A DNA stretch of 64,000 nucleotides from Pseudomonas vanderleydeniana (GTDB lineage Bacteria > Pseudomonadota > Gammaproteobacteria > Pseudomonadales > Pseudomonadaceae). A program made the translations under genes and the position numbers. Positions 7,960-16,130 of this stretch are shown here, piece by piece. The stretch is from assembly GCF_014268755.2 (NCBI RefSeq), contig NZ_CP077093.1, forward strand, positions 3,956,001 through 4,020,000, in the 5' to 3' direction. A model generated the notes under the pieces. The model made no database searches. It saw nothing but the letters and a program-made list of their open reading frames with translations, and had not been told where the DNA came from. Position 1 is the stretch's first letter. The number at the start of each line of letters is the position of its first letter.

Positions 7960-9387
7960 ATGCGCGGTTACCTTTGCCTGCTGGCCTTCGCCGGGCTCGG
8001 CGCCTGCAGCGTCGGCCCGGACTTCACCAAGCCTGCCGCGCACCTGCCCGACGCCTGGACCGACGCACCACAGGACGTGCGCAGCCACGCTGCGGCCCAG
8101 GCCATCGATGCCCAGTGGTGGCGGCAGTTCAACGACCCACTGCTCAGCGAACTGGTCGAGCGTGCCGCCCAGGCCAACTTCGACGTACGCACCGCCAATC
8201 AACGCCTGCTGCAAAGCCGCGCTGCCCGCCAGGTCGCTGGCGGCGACGAGTTGCCGAGCGTTGCCGCCAACGGCAGTTACCAGCGCAAGCGCAACAGCGC
8301 CGTCGGCCTGATGGACTCTTCGGGCAACAGCGGCAAGTCGCCCTTCGAGCTGTGGGGACTGGGGCTCGATGCCAGCTGGGAGATCGACCTGTGGGGCCAT
8401 GTCCGGCGCGACCTGGAAGGCGCCGATGCGGCGGTCGACCTGAGCCGCGCCCAACGGGACGGCGTACTGCTCAGCGTCGCCGCGGAGACCGCCAATGACT
8501 ACCTGCGCCTGCGCGGCACCCAGGCACGTCTGCAAGTGGCCCGACAGAACCTCGAGATCGCCCGGCAAAGCCGCGACCTGACCCAGACCCGCTACGACAA
8601 CGGCGTCACCACCCAGCTGGACACCGCCAATGCGGCGGCCCAGGTCGCCGATATCGAAGCCCGCCTGCCGTTGCTCGAAGCGCAACAGGCCCACCTGGTC
8701 AACGCCCTGAGCTATCTGCTCGGCGAACAGCCGGGCAGTCTCGGCGCACGGCTGTTGCCAGCGGCGCCGATCCCCCTGCCGCCGCCCCGGGTGCCGGTCG
8801 GCCTGCCTTCGCAACTGGCGCAACGACGCCCGGACATCCAGCAGGCCGAAGCCGCGCTGCACCGTGCGACCGCCGCCATCGGCGTGGCCAAGGCCGATTT
8901 CTACCCGCGGGTCAGCCTCGGTGGCGGCTTTGGCTTCCAGACCCTGAAGGGTTCGGACATCGGGGGTTGGGACGCGCGGCAATGGAGCTTCGGCCCCAGC
9001 CTGTACCTGCCGATCTTCCAGGGTGGTCGCCTGACCGGAACCCTCGAACTGCGCGAGCACCAGCAGCAGGAAGCGGCGTTGAACTACCAGCGCACCGTGC
9101 TCGGTGCCTGGCATGAAGTGGACAATGCCTTGACCGACTACAGCGCCGAACAGCGCCATCATGCGGCCCTGGAAGAAGCGGTGAAGCAGAACCAGATCGC
9201 CCTGGCCAATGCCCGGCAGCGCTACAGGGAAGGTGCCGTGGACTTCATCAACGTGCTGGGCGTACAGCGTGCGCTGATAGCCAACCAGAGCGAACTGGCC
9301 GACAGCTCGACCAGCGTGTCGACCAATCTGGTGCAGCTCTACAAGGCGCTGGGCGGTGGCTGGCCGCAGCCGGCCAAGGACCTCTGA
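7960..9387 (+). CDS. Outer membrane efflux lipoprotein (NodT/OprM family)
   Basis: This 475-residue TolC-like channel lets the pump discharge across the outer membrane. The lipobox LGACSVGPDF places the acylated cysteine at residue 16. Two repeated OEP domains are visible, with the usual WWRQFNDPLLSELVERA, LGLDASWEIDLWGHVRRDLE and RRPDIQQAEAALHRATAAIGVAKADFYPR motifs. Its length is normal for the family. It starts 2 bases after the adaptor gene, with a GAGA ribosome-binding site inside that gene. A REPIN follows, separating it from the convergent acetyltransferase. The assignment is very secure; the substrate is unknown. Confidence 0.94.
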   Translation: MRGYLCLLAFAGLGACSVGPDFTKPAAHLPDAWTDAPQDVRSHAAAQAIDAQWWRQFNDPLLSELVERAAQANFDVRTANQRLLQSRAARQVAGGDELPSVAANGSYQRKRNSAVGLMDSSGNSGKSPFELWGLGLDASWEIDLWGHVRRDLEGADAAVDLSRAQRDGVLLSVAAETANDYLRLRGTQARLQVARQNLEIARQSRDLTQTRYDNGVTTQLDTANAAAQVADIEARLPLLEAQQAHLVNALSYLLGEQPGSLGARLLPAAPIPLPPPRVPVGLPSQLAQRRPDIQQAEAALHRATAAIGVAKADFYPRVSLGGGFGFQTLKGSDIGGWDARQWSFGPSLYLPIFQGGRLTGTLELREHQQQEAALNYQRTVLGAWHEVDNALTDYSAEQRHHAALEEAVKQNQIALANARQRYREGAVDFINVLGVQRALIANQSELADSSTSVSTNLVQLYKALGGGWPQPAKDL

Positions 9388-9433
9388 GCCTCAAACAGGT
9401 AGCTGGGTAGCTGGAGGGAGTTTGCGCCAACCC

Positions 9434-9520
9434 TGTGGGAGCGGGCTTGCCCGCGAAGAATACACCGCGCGTTCCCTGAACGAACGCCGTGCCCTTTTCG
9501 CGGGCAAGCCCGCTCCCACA
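9434..9520. repeat. REPIN (TGTGGGAGCGGGCTTGCCCGCGAA type)
   Basis: Two perfect 24-bp arms (9434-9457 and 9497-9520) face each other around a 39-base loop. This is the classic P. fluorescens group REP sequence. It separates the convergent efflux and acetyltransferase genes. Confidence 0.9.
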
Positions 9521-9539
9521 AAAAGCACAAGTCCGAGCG

Positions 9540-10052
9540 CTACTGGCGAAGCCGCGCCATGTTCAGCGTATCGGTCAGCACCCCATCGCGAATCGCATAG
9601 GCGCGCATCACCCCCTCCTCCTCGAAACCGAACTTGCGGTACAAGGCCTGGGCCGCCTTGTTGTCGACATAGACGCTCAACTCGACCCGCTGCAGGTTCA
9701 TCCAGTTATCCGCCACCTCCAGCACCGCCGCCAGCAATTGCGAACCGATACCCTGGCCCTGCCAGGCCGTCGCCACGCCCATGCCGATACTGCCGGCATG
9801 ACTGCGGCGCACCCGCGCATACTGCTCCAGCGAGCAACTGCCGATCACTACTCCCTGATGCAGCGCCACCAGCGACAGCTGGTGCTCGTTGCCCTGGTTC
9901 TGCAGCAGCCGTTGACGCCACACCTCGGTGGACTGGAAGGGCATCTGCAGGACCTGGCGACAGACCGCCGGCTCGTTGTAGAGCGCAGTGATGCCGTCGA
10001 TGTGGGCTTCGCGAAAGCGTTCGATGACAATGGCGGGAGAGTCGGTGGGCAT
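9540..10052 (-). CDS. GNAT family N-acetyltransferase, YhhY/AaaT-like
   Basis: This 170-residue acetyl-CoA-dependent N-acyltransferase resembles E. coli AaaT (YhhY), which acetylates L-phenylalanine and L-methionine. The acetyl-CoA loop (motif A) reads IGMGVATAWQGQGIGSQLL near residues 90-110, and motif B reads VELSVYVDNKAAQALYRKFGF, ending in the usual YAIRDGVLTDTLNMARL. The N-terminal ALYNEPAVCRQVLQMP stretch also follows YhhY closely. It is probably monocistronic and cytoplasmic. The acceptor amine is inferred from similarity recalled from memory. Confidence 0.85.
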   Translation of the reverse strand: MPTDSPAIVIERFREAHIDGITALYNEPAVCRQVLQMPFQSTEVWRQRLLQNQGNEHQLSLVALHQGVVIGSCSLEQYARVRRSHAGSIGMGVATAWQGQGIGSQLLAAVLEVADNWMNLQRVELSVYVDNKAAQALYRKFGFEEEGVMRAYAIRDGVLTDTLNMARLRQ

Positions 10053-10097
10053 CGTCTTTTTAATCCATGAAAAATGACAAGGCCGCCCAGTGTATAC

Positions 10098-11078
10098 CTA
10101 TTCAAACCACTCCCGCCGCTCCCGGAAGGTGTTCAGGATCAACTCGACAAGCATCTGCACCTCTTCCCGCCCCTCGGCTGCACGATGGCTGGCCAGCCAG
10201 GCACGCCGCTGCATGCCAGCATCGAATAGCCCAGGCAATGCCGCCAGGCCGCGATCGTAACGAGTGATGTAGCGTGGCAGCAGGCCGATGCAGGCGCCGC
10301 AGCGGATCATTTCCAGCATCAGCTCGTAGGAATGCACCTGCACCACACCGGCCAGGCGCTGCTCCAGCAACTGGTTCCATGGCTGGAAGCCGTCGATCTG
10401 GCGATCCTGCTGCCATTGCACCAGCATGTAGTCTTCCAGGTCCTCCAGCGAATCCGGGCGCACCGCCACCCGCGAGTAGCGCTTGGCGATGTGCGGCAGG
10501 TAATCCAGTCGCGCCAGGGGTTGTGGCGTGGTGATGTCGAAGCTCGGCCCCGGCAACGGCGAGTCGCCGTCCGACAACCAGACCACCACTTCGGCGCTCA
10601 GCGCCTGCAATGACAACACACTGTCCACCGGGATGATCTCCAGTCGCACGCTGGCATTACGACGCAGCAGCGCGATCAGGTCGCGGCCGAGGATGTCGTG
10701 CAGGATCGACTCGGCAATCGCCAACCTCACCAAAGGCTGCTCCATGACCGGCAGCCGTCGCTCGTTGGCCAGGGCCAGCAGTTGTGCCTGCAGGTGTTGC
10801 CCCTCGCGGCTCAGGGTCAGGGCGCTGCCCTGGTAGACGAACAATGGCCGATTGAGCTGGTCTTCGAGCAACGCCAGTTGCTTGCGCAACTGGGTCGATT
10901 TGATATTCAGGCTGCGCGCCGCCTGCATGAAGCAGCCGCAGCGGGCACTGGCGAGAAAGAACTGGGCAATCTCCGGCTCGATCCGTTCGGCCAGCGCCAA
11001 CCAGGTCCCGTGGGTCTCGACCGGGCCGTGGTACTGCGCGTCGCCCATGCGCTGGGCGGATTCATTCAACGACATCAT
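10098..11078 (-). CDS. LysR-type transcriptional regulator, downstream of the TPS/TonB cluster
   Basis: This 326-residue LysR-like regulator has its helix-turn-helix region unusually far in, about residues 35-95 (AQFFLASARCGCFMQAARSL then LNIKSTQLRKQLALLEDQLN), after a 34-residue N-terminal extension. It is followed by a type-2 periplasmic-binding effector domain. AGGGAG precedes the ATG at 11078, supporting the long form. It is the last gene of the minus-strand cluster running from the adhesin, matching the position of a LysR gene (recalled as PA0701) next to the P. aeruginosa pdt locus. It may control the envelope-complex genes. Its targets and ligand are not visible. Confidence 0.82.
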   Translation of the reverse strand: MMSLNESAQRMGDAQYHGPVETHGTWLALAERIEPEIAQFFLASARCGCFMQAARSLNIKSTQLRKQLALLEDQLNRPLFVYQGSALTLSREGQHLQAQLLALANERRLPVMEQPLVRLAIAESILHDILGRDLIALLRRNASVRLEIIPVDSVLSLQALSAEVVVWLSDGDSPLPGPSFDITTPQPLARLDYLPHIAKRYSRVAVRPDSLEDLEDYMLVQWQQDRQIDGFQPWNQLLEQRLAGVVQVHSYELMLEMIRCGACIGLLPRYITRYDRGLAALPGLFDAGMQRRAWLASHRAAEGREEVQMLVELILNTFRERREWFE

Positions 11079-11133
11079 TCAGACTCCCTGTCAGCGCCTC
11101 ATGGCGCCCAACCATCCAATGGCAAGTTTCCCG

Positions 11134-12087
11134 TCAGTGCTTGTCTTCCAGCACCTGATTGAGGACCGCGCCATCGATACTCAAGGTCGCGGTGTTCAGC
11201 ATGCCCTCCAGATAGGCCTTGGCAATCTGCTGCTGACGCTGGGCCCGCAAGGCTTCGCGCAAGCGGTCGCGCAGCTCGTCGAGAGTGGCCGTACGCGAGG
11301 GCTGCAGCTCGGTGAGCTTGACGATGTGGAAGCCCGCCGGGCTCTGCACCGGATCCGCCACCTGACCGACCTTCAGCCGCGACAACGCCCCACGCACTTC
11401 CGGCACCAGTTGCTGCAGCGGCTGCAACCCGGTATCCCCGCCTCGCTTGGCGGTTTCGCGGTCCTGGGAGTACTGGGTCGCCAACGCGGCGAACTCACCC
11501 GGCGCGACCTGGGCCTTGCGGCTCAGTTCCACCGCCTGTTTGCGCACACTTTCCAGGGACTGCGGATCGGACACCGCCAGGAAGATCTGGCTGACCCGAT
11601 ACAGCGCCGGCGTTTGCCACTGCGACTTGCCGCTTTCATAGGCCTGCTGCAGCTCCTCGGCATTCGGGTAGTCCGCCGGTACCTGGCTGACCGACGCCAG
11701 GTAGTTGCGGAAGACGATCTGCTCAGTGGCCGCCCGGGTCTGCTGCTCGATTTCCGGACGCTGGCGCCAGCCCTGGGCATCGGCCTGTTCGAGCACCGCC
11801 TTCTCCGCCAGGCGAGTGCGGATCCAGCTCTCCAGGGCGCCGCGGTTGGTGCGCAATTGCTCGCGCGACTCCGCTGGCATGGCTGCGAACAGTGCTTTCA
11901 GTTCCTCCGGCGCCACTTGCTGGTTGCCCAGCCGGGCCACCGCCGGAGCACTCGCTGCGGGTGGCACGACGGCCGGGGCCGGCTGCACCGCCGCCACCGG
12001 ATCGTTACCCGGACGCATGGCCAGGGCGACGGCCCCGACCAGCACGGCCAGCGCACCCGCGCCGGCCAGCAGGCTGCCTTTCTTCAC
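11134..12087 (-). CDS. Membrane-anchored parvulin-type peptidyl-prolyl isomerase (PpiC/SurA-like)
   Basis: This 317-residue periplasmic folding factor has one N-terminal membrane anchor (MKKGSLLAGAGALAVLVGAV) and an Ala/Pro linker. Next come a SurA-like N-terminal chaperone region (LKALFAAMPAESREQLRTNR, WIRTRLAEKAVLEQADAQGW) and a rotamase domain with FAALATQYSQDRETAKRGGD and ADPVQSPAGFHIVKLTEL. Its ATG overlaps the stop of the YbjN gene by 4 bases, so it belongs to the same operon. It could fold the TPS adhesin or the porin in the periplasm. A PPIase at the same place in the P. aeruginosa pdt locus (recalled) supports a functional link. Confidence 0.88.
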   Translation of the reverse strand: MKKGSLLAGAGALAVLVGAVALAMRPGNDPVAAVQPAPAVVPPAASAPAVARLGNQQVAPEELKALFAAMPAESREQLRTNRGALESWIRTRLAEKAVLEQADAQGWRQRPEIEQQTRAATEQIVFRNYLASVSQVPADYPNAEELQQAYESGKSQWQTPALYRVSQIFLAVSDPQSLESVRKQAVELSRKAQVAPGEFAALATQYSQDRETAKRGGDTGLQPLQQLVPEVRGALSRLKVGQVADPVQSPAGFHIVKLTELQPSRTATLDELRDRLREALRAQRQQQIAKAYLEGMLNTATLSIDGAVLNQVLEDKH

Positions 12088-12566
12088 AGGGTCGCCTCCT
12101 CCTCTTGCACCACCGGCGCGGCGGTGGCCTGGGCCTGCAACTGCGCGCCCTGCTGGCTGTATTCACGCAGGTAGACGATGAACTCCTGCAGCAGGCGATC
12201 CCACAGTTCCAGGTTGGCGCGCAGGTAGTTGACGCTGACACCGGCGGCGACCACGACGTCCATTTCCATCACCAGGAACTCGCCCTGCACCGACAACCGA
12301 GCGAAACGCCGCGAAGCGTTCCACAACTCGGCCAGGCCAACCGGCAGCTCACCCTGCACGCGCAGGGCGCAGCTGTAGGTGAAGTCGACATAACCGCCCT
12401 CCTGCACCGAGGGATTGCCGAAGCGCACGGCGTAGCCAATGCCCTGGCTGGCGCTGAGCAGTTGCACGATACCGTTCTGGTCGGTGTGGTTGACCCGGTA
12501 GCCGGCGCCTTGCAGCAGTTCGGTCAGGCTGTCGGGAGTGACTTGCTCGATCAGTTGTTCGCTCAT
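12084..12566 (-). CDS. YbjN domain-containing protein
   Basis: This 160-residue protein has no signal peptide and carries the YbjN-like fold (type III secretion chaperone-like). MSEQLIEQVTPDSLTELLQG is followed by a beta-sheet core (GYAVRFGNPSVQEGGYVDFT, ARLSVQGEFLVMEMDVVVAA) and a C-terminal amphipathic helix, ending in a variable Ala/Gln tail. AGGAAG lies 7 bases before the ATG at 12566; a longer form from 12587 has no comparable site. In TPS clusters of this type its role is unknown. A chaperone or regulator of the neighbouring envelope proteins is a guess. It overlaps the isomerase gene (ATGA). Confidence 0.75.
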   Translation of the reverse strand: MSEQLIEQVTPDSLTELLQGAGYRVNHTDQNGIVQLLSASQGIGYAVRFGNPSVQEGGYVDFTYSCALRVQGELPVGLAELWNASRRFARLSVQGEFLVMEMDVVVAAGVSVNYLRANLELWDRLLQEFIVYLREYSQQGAQLQAQATAAPVVQEEEATL

Positions 12567-12583
12567 GGATATTCTTCCTTGTG

Positions 12584-13225
12584 TCATGGATTCAGGGATG
12601 CGTGGGTCGCATCGAACTGGTTCTTGTAGAGGTCATCACCAAAGGCCTGGGCCATTTCCTCGAACTTGACCCGGGCGCTGCCGGCGAACGGCTGGCGGAT
12701 CTTCATCACCTCGGCCACGTCGATCTTCTCGTAGGCGGCGAGGATCTCCTTGGCGACCCCGTACATCTGTTGATTCTTGGCTGAACATTGCTGCACTTGT
12801 GTGTCACGCTCGGCCAACTGTCCCTGCAACTTGGCGCGTTCGGCCTCCTTGGTCTTGGCCATCACCAGCAACTCGTCATAGGCTTTCTTGTACTTGCCCA
12901 ACTGCTCGTTGGCCGCCACCGAGAAAGCCTGCGCCTGGCTCTGCAGGGCCTGCTGCTGACCGGCCAGTTGCTCGCTGAGGCCCTTGGCCTTGGCCAGCTC
13001 GGCGGTCAGTTGCTTGATCTGCGCCTGGGCGGCCTTGGCCTGGTTCTCGGCGGCAATCCGTGCCGCGCTGGCCTGGGCCTGCTCGCTCTGCAACGCCTGC
13101 AACTGCTGGGTGGTGCTGCGCAACTGGGTCCGCAGGCGCTCCTCCATGCCTTCGGCGCTGGCGCCGTGGGCAGTGAAGAGACCAACGGTCAGCAGGCACA
13201 ACGCTGCCGGGATTCGCCTGTTCAT
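12584..13225 (-). CDS. Periplasmic coiled-coil protein of the TPS/TonB cluster
   Basis: This 213-residue protein has a signal peptide (MNRRIPAALCLLTVGLFTAH, cleavage near ASA-E at about residue 25) and a long Ala/Gln/Lys-rich coiled coil over about residues 28-150. A globular tail carries CSAKNQQMYGVAKEILAAYE and a conserved-looking VAEVMKIRQPFAGSARVKFE. The tail and overall design suggest a periplasmic spacer or scaffold. It lies between the porin-like gene and the YbjN gene with 17-18 base gaps, so it is co-transcribed. GGAG precedes the ATG. I do not recognise a named family; a homologue occupies the same spot in the P. aeruginosa locus as far as I recall. Confidence 0.75.
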   Translation of the reverse strand: MNRRIPAALCLLTVGLFTAHGASAEGMEERLRTQLRSTTQQLQALQSEQAQASAARIAAENQAKAAQAQIKQLTAELAKAKGLSEQLAGQQQALQSQAQAFSVAANEQLGKYKKAYDELLVMAKTKEAERAKLQGQLAERDTQVQQCSAKNQQMYGVAKEILAAYEKIDVAEVMKIRQPFAGSARVKFEEMAQAFGDDLYKNQFDATHASLNP

Positions 13226-13243
13226 GGGAGTTCTCCTTCGTGC

Positions 13244-14941
13244 TTAGAAGCGCGTGTTCAGCTCAAGTTGGAAGACATCGACCTGGAACGGATCGCCATA
13301 GACTTCCTCGGCACTCAACCAGCGGGCCGAGGCGACGATGTTCTTGTCCAGGCTGTAGTTGCCGCCGATGAAGTAACCCTTGGCGTTGGTGCCGCCCAGG
13401 TGGAAGGAGGAGTCGTTGAAACCGTCCGGCAAGGCATCCGGCTGGATGTACTTGTAGCCGGCGTAGAGGTTCCAGTCGCCCTTCTTCTTCAGTTCCAGGG
13501 CATTGCCGAGGGTGAATTGCATCATCAGCGCACTGCCACCACTTTCGAACTCGCCATTGCTGTTGATGTTGTTGACGATCTGGCCTTCGGAGCGTTTGAG
13601 CATCTCGCCCTTGTCGTAAGCCAGGTTATGAATGAAGTTGGCCTGGCTGCGCAGCTTGAAGTCTTCAGGCAGTTGCGTGTCCCAGGCCAGGTTCAGGTCC
13701 AGTACGTTGAACTCCGAGGCCAGGCCCAGGTATTGGGGCTGCGGCGTCAGGTTCGGGTTGGTCGGGTTCGGCGTGATATTGCGCAACAGGAATACGCTGT
13801 TGCCATGCTGCATGAACGCCAGGCGCGTACCGTCGGTGTCGCAGCCGGGCTGCCCTTCCCAAGGTTTGCAGGGGCTGGAACGCTTGCCTTCGATATCGTT
13901 GAAGCTGTAGTAGGCCGCCGAGCCCTTGAGGCTGTTGTCGGCGTTGATCTTCCAGTTGGCGCCGATCTGCCCACCGATCAGCCATTTGTTCTGGCTGTCG
14001 GCCTTGTCGACACCGTTGCTGGTTTCCGAGTCCGAGGTGTACTCGACCGGGAATGCGCCGAGGGTGCCGAACAGCCCCCATTCGCTGTTGAGCTTCTGGT
14101 TGAACACCGCCGCCACCCCGTCGAAGTTCAGGTCCGGCGAATACATCATGTCGGTGGAGTAGAACGGGTTGGCAAAACGCCCGCCAGTCACGGTCAGGCG
14201 ATCGGAGGGTTTCCAGCTGATGTAGCCCTGGTCGAGCCAGATGCTCTTCTTGGCGAAGCCGCCCCCCAGGGTCTGGGTGGTCGAGACCGGGTTGTTGTCG
14301 GAGCCGGTGCCGATGCGCACGCCGGCCATCCACTCCGGCGCCAGTACCGCTTTCATGCCCAGACGGGCGCGCAGGCGGAACAGGTTCTCGCGATCCTCAC
14401 GGCTGTTGAGCAGCGGCGGAAACTGGGTGTTGGAGAACCGGTTCACATCATAAGGCGAACCGCTGTTGATCTTCGCATAGTCGACCAGGTTGTTGCTGTT
14501 GCCGCCGGAAAAGTAACGCGACTCGTCCCTCACGCGCAGGTCACCGTCAAAGGTGATACGCGATACCCAGTCCGGGAACGTGTTGGGCTGTGCCCAGTTT
14601 TCCTGCTTGGCGGTCGCCATGACCTCGGCCTTGACCTGGTCACGAATCTGATCGCGAACGATCGCCGGCACGTACTGTACCCGCACCTCTCCCGGTGCTG
14701 CCGCAGGTGCGGCGGCCGCCACGGCATTGGCCTGGCGTGCCTGTACCGCTTCCTTTTCGGCCTGGGCGATCAAGCCATCGGCCTGTTCCTGCTTGAGCAC
14801 GCCCTGCTGCACCAGCAGGCGGATCAGATTGATCGTGGCGTTCTCCGAAGGCGCGGCGGGCTGTGCCGCCACCGCCTGGCCGACCAGGGTCGCGATGACC
14901 ATGCCGACCGCCAGGGTCAATCGATTCACGTTGGAAATCAT
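13244..14941 (-). CDS. Putative outer membrane porin (Porin_5-like)
   Basis: This protein of about 565 residues has a signal peptide (MISNVNRLTLAVGMVIATLV, cleavage after AVA), a short helical coiled-coil region (LIRLLVQQGVLKQEQADGLI, residues 35-75) and then a long beta-rich domain ending in ELNTRF with a C-terminal Phe, typical of outer membrane barrels. Features such as DWVSRITFDGDLRVRDESRY, GVRIGTGSDNNPVSTTQTLG and GGRFANPFYSTDMMYSPDLN match the putative-porin family. One CKPWEGQPGC pair may form a loop disulphide. A GTG six bases upstream (14947) is an alternative start; AGGAG precedes both. It lies directly after tonB in the operon, so it may be the outer membrane partner of the motor. 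Confidence 0.82.
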   Translation of the reverse strand: MISNVNRLTLAVGMVIATLVGQAVAAQPAAPSENATINLIRLLVQQGVLKQEQADGLIAQAEKEAVQARQANAVAAAAPAAAPGEVRVQYVPAIVRDQIRDQVKAEVMATAKQENWAQPNTFPDWVSRITFDGDLRVRDESRYFSGGNSNNLVDYAKINSGSPYDVNRFSNTQFPPLLNSREDRENLFRLRARLGMKAVLAPEWMAGVRIGTGSDNNPVSTTQTLGGGFAKKSIWLDQGYISWKPSDRLTVTGGRFANPFYSTDMMYSPDLNFDGVAAVFNQKLNSEWGLFGTLGAFPVEYTSDSETSNGVDKADSQNKWLIGGQIGANWKINADNSLKGSAAYYSFNDIEGKRSSPCKPWEGQPGCDTDGTRLAFMQHGNSVFLLRNITPNPTNPNLTPQPQYLGLASEFNVLDLNLAWDTQLPEDFKLRSQANFIHNLAYDKGEMLKRSEGQIVNNINSNGEFESGGSALMMQFTLGNALELKKKGDWNLYAGYKYIQPDALPDGFNDSSFHLGGTNAKGYFIGGNYSLDKNIVASARWLSAEEVYGDPFQVDVFQLELNTRF

Positions 14942-14980
14942 TTGCACACAACTCCTGTTGAAAAGCGTGAAAGTGTTCGA

Positions 14981-15687
14981 TCAGTCCGGGCGTCGGCCCT
15001 TGAGCGATACGCGAATGGGCAACGTCAATGAAGCCGGTGTGCGCTCCTTGAAACGCGGTGCGTTCTGCAGGGACGCGATAATCCGCTCGTCAACCTTCGG
15101 CTCGCCGGTCCCCTTGACCATGGCCACCTTGAGTACATCGCCGTCCGCCGAGAGCCAGAAATCGACCTGTACCGAGAACGCCAGCCGGCGCAAATCCGGG
15201 TCGTCGCGCAGTAGGCGTTGCAGGGTCACGGCCAGGTACTGCTTGTAGGTCCCCGTCCCCAACCCGCCCCGCCGGAGCCCGCCATGCCACTGCCCTTGCC
15301 CGCACCGACGTTGAACCCGTCGTTGCCGGCCTGGGCGTCGCCGTCGATCTGCATCGGGTTGGCCAGGTCGTCCGCCGGCGACGGCGGCGCCTCTTCCTGG
15401 GGCTTGACCTCTTCCGGCTCGGGCGTCGGCTCAGGCACCTTCTCTTCCACCGGTGGATCCGGTTCCTTGGGCTTTTCCGGCTCAGGAGGCGGCGGGGGTG
15501 GCGGAGGCGGCAACGGGACGATCATCGGCACCTTCGGCGCCTCGCGTCGGACCCCACTCATGTCATGTGCCCACTGCCACAGGAACCAGGCGGCGGCGGC
15601 CCCCAGCAGCAACCCGGCGCCCCACTTCAGCAGGCGCAACGGCGACGTTTTCACGGGCTCGGGGCTGATCGGTAATTTGGCGGTCAT
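14981..15687 (-). pseudogene. tonB: TonB-like energy transducer interrupted by a single-base frameshift
   Basis: The 5' part (15687 to about 15260) encodes a TonB N terminus: transmembrane anchor LLKWGAGLLLGAAAAWFLWQ near residues 19-38, then a periplasmic Pro/Glu-rich spacer with nine consecutive prolines and repeated P-E-P-E-K blocks. The 3' part (about 15262 to 14981) in the -1 frame encodes a typical TonB C-terminal domain: TYKQYLAVTLQRLLRDDPDL, then FSVQVDFWLSADGDVLKVAM and APRFKERTPASLTLPIRVSL. One extra G in the run at 15257-15260 would give a continuous WGTGTYKQYL junction. No canonical slippery heptamer is present, so a deletion or a sequencing error is more likely than programmed frameshifting. 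It lies 2 bases after exbD. If real, the motor of this locus lacks its own TonB. Confidence 0.8.
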
Positions 15688-15689
15688 GG

Positions 15690-16115
15690 TCAGCCCTGGC
15701 TCGGTTTGCCGGTGACCAGCCCGACCTGCGACAGCTCCAGGCGCCGCAGCAGGTCGAGCACTTCGATCACTTTCTGGTACTGCACGGTGGCGTCACCGCG
15801 CACGATGATCGGAAAGTCCGGGTTCTGCGCCTTCTCGATGCGCAGGCGTTCCTCCAGCTCCGGCAGGGTCACCGGATAGGCGTCGAGGAATACCTGGCCA
15901 CCGTCGTTGACCGAGATGGCCTTGGTCTTGGCCTCGGACAGCGACACCGAGGCACTGGCCTTGGGCAAATGGATCTGGATCCCCGAGACCTGGGCCGTGG
16001 CGGTGAGGATGAACATCACCAGCACCACCATCAGCACGTCCACCAGGGGCGTGATGTTGATGCTGTCGACGGCGGCGTCTTCATCGTCGTCGTGGGAGGC
16101 GTTTACGGAAGCCAT
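15690..16115 (-). CDS. exbD: ExbD/TolR family proton-channel subunit
   Basis: This 141-residue inner membrane protein forms the ion channel with the upstream ExbB-like protein and transmits proton-motive force to TonB. A short N-terminal cytoplasmic tail leads into the single transmembrane helix, INITPLVDVLMVVLVMFILT, with the catalytic Asp in PLVDVLMV at about residue 27. The periplasmic domain has the usual VFLDAYPVTLPELEERLR and PIIVRGDATVQYQKVIEVLD. Its length is normal. It sits 15 bases after the exbB fusion gene and directly before tonB, a canonical exbB-exbD-tonB order. Confidence 0.95.
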   Translation of the reverse strand: MASVNASHDDDEDAAVDSINITPLVDVLMVVLVMFILTATAQVSGIQIHLPKASASVSLSEAKTKAISVNDGGQVFLDAYPVTLPELEERLRIEKAQNPDFPIIVRGDATVQYQKVIEVLDLLRRLELSQVGLVTGKPSQG

Positions 16116-16130
16116 GGCAGTTCCCTCCCC

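Noticed and set aside
12788..15031. 747-codon + strand frame
   Set aside because: Antisense to the porin-like and coiled-coil genes, which have signal peptides, ribosome-binding sites and operon spacing.
15251..15264. Programmed -1 frameshift in tonB
   Set aside because: The direction is right, but no X-XXY-YYZ slippery heptamer is present and both G runs are short; a one-base deletion or sequencing error is simpler.
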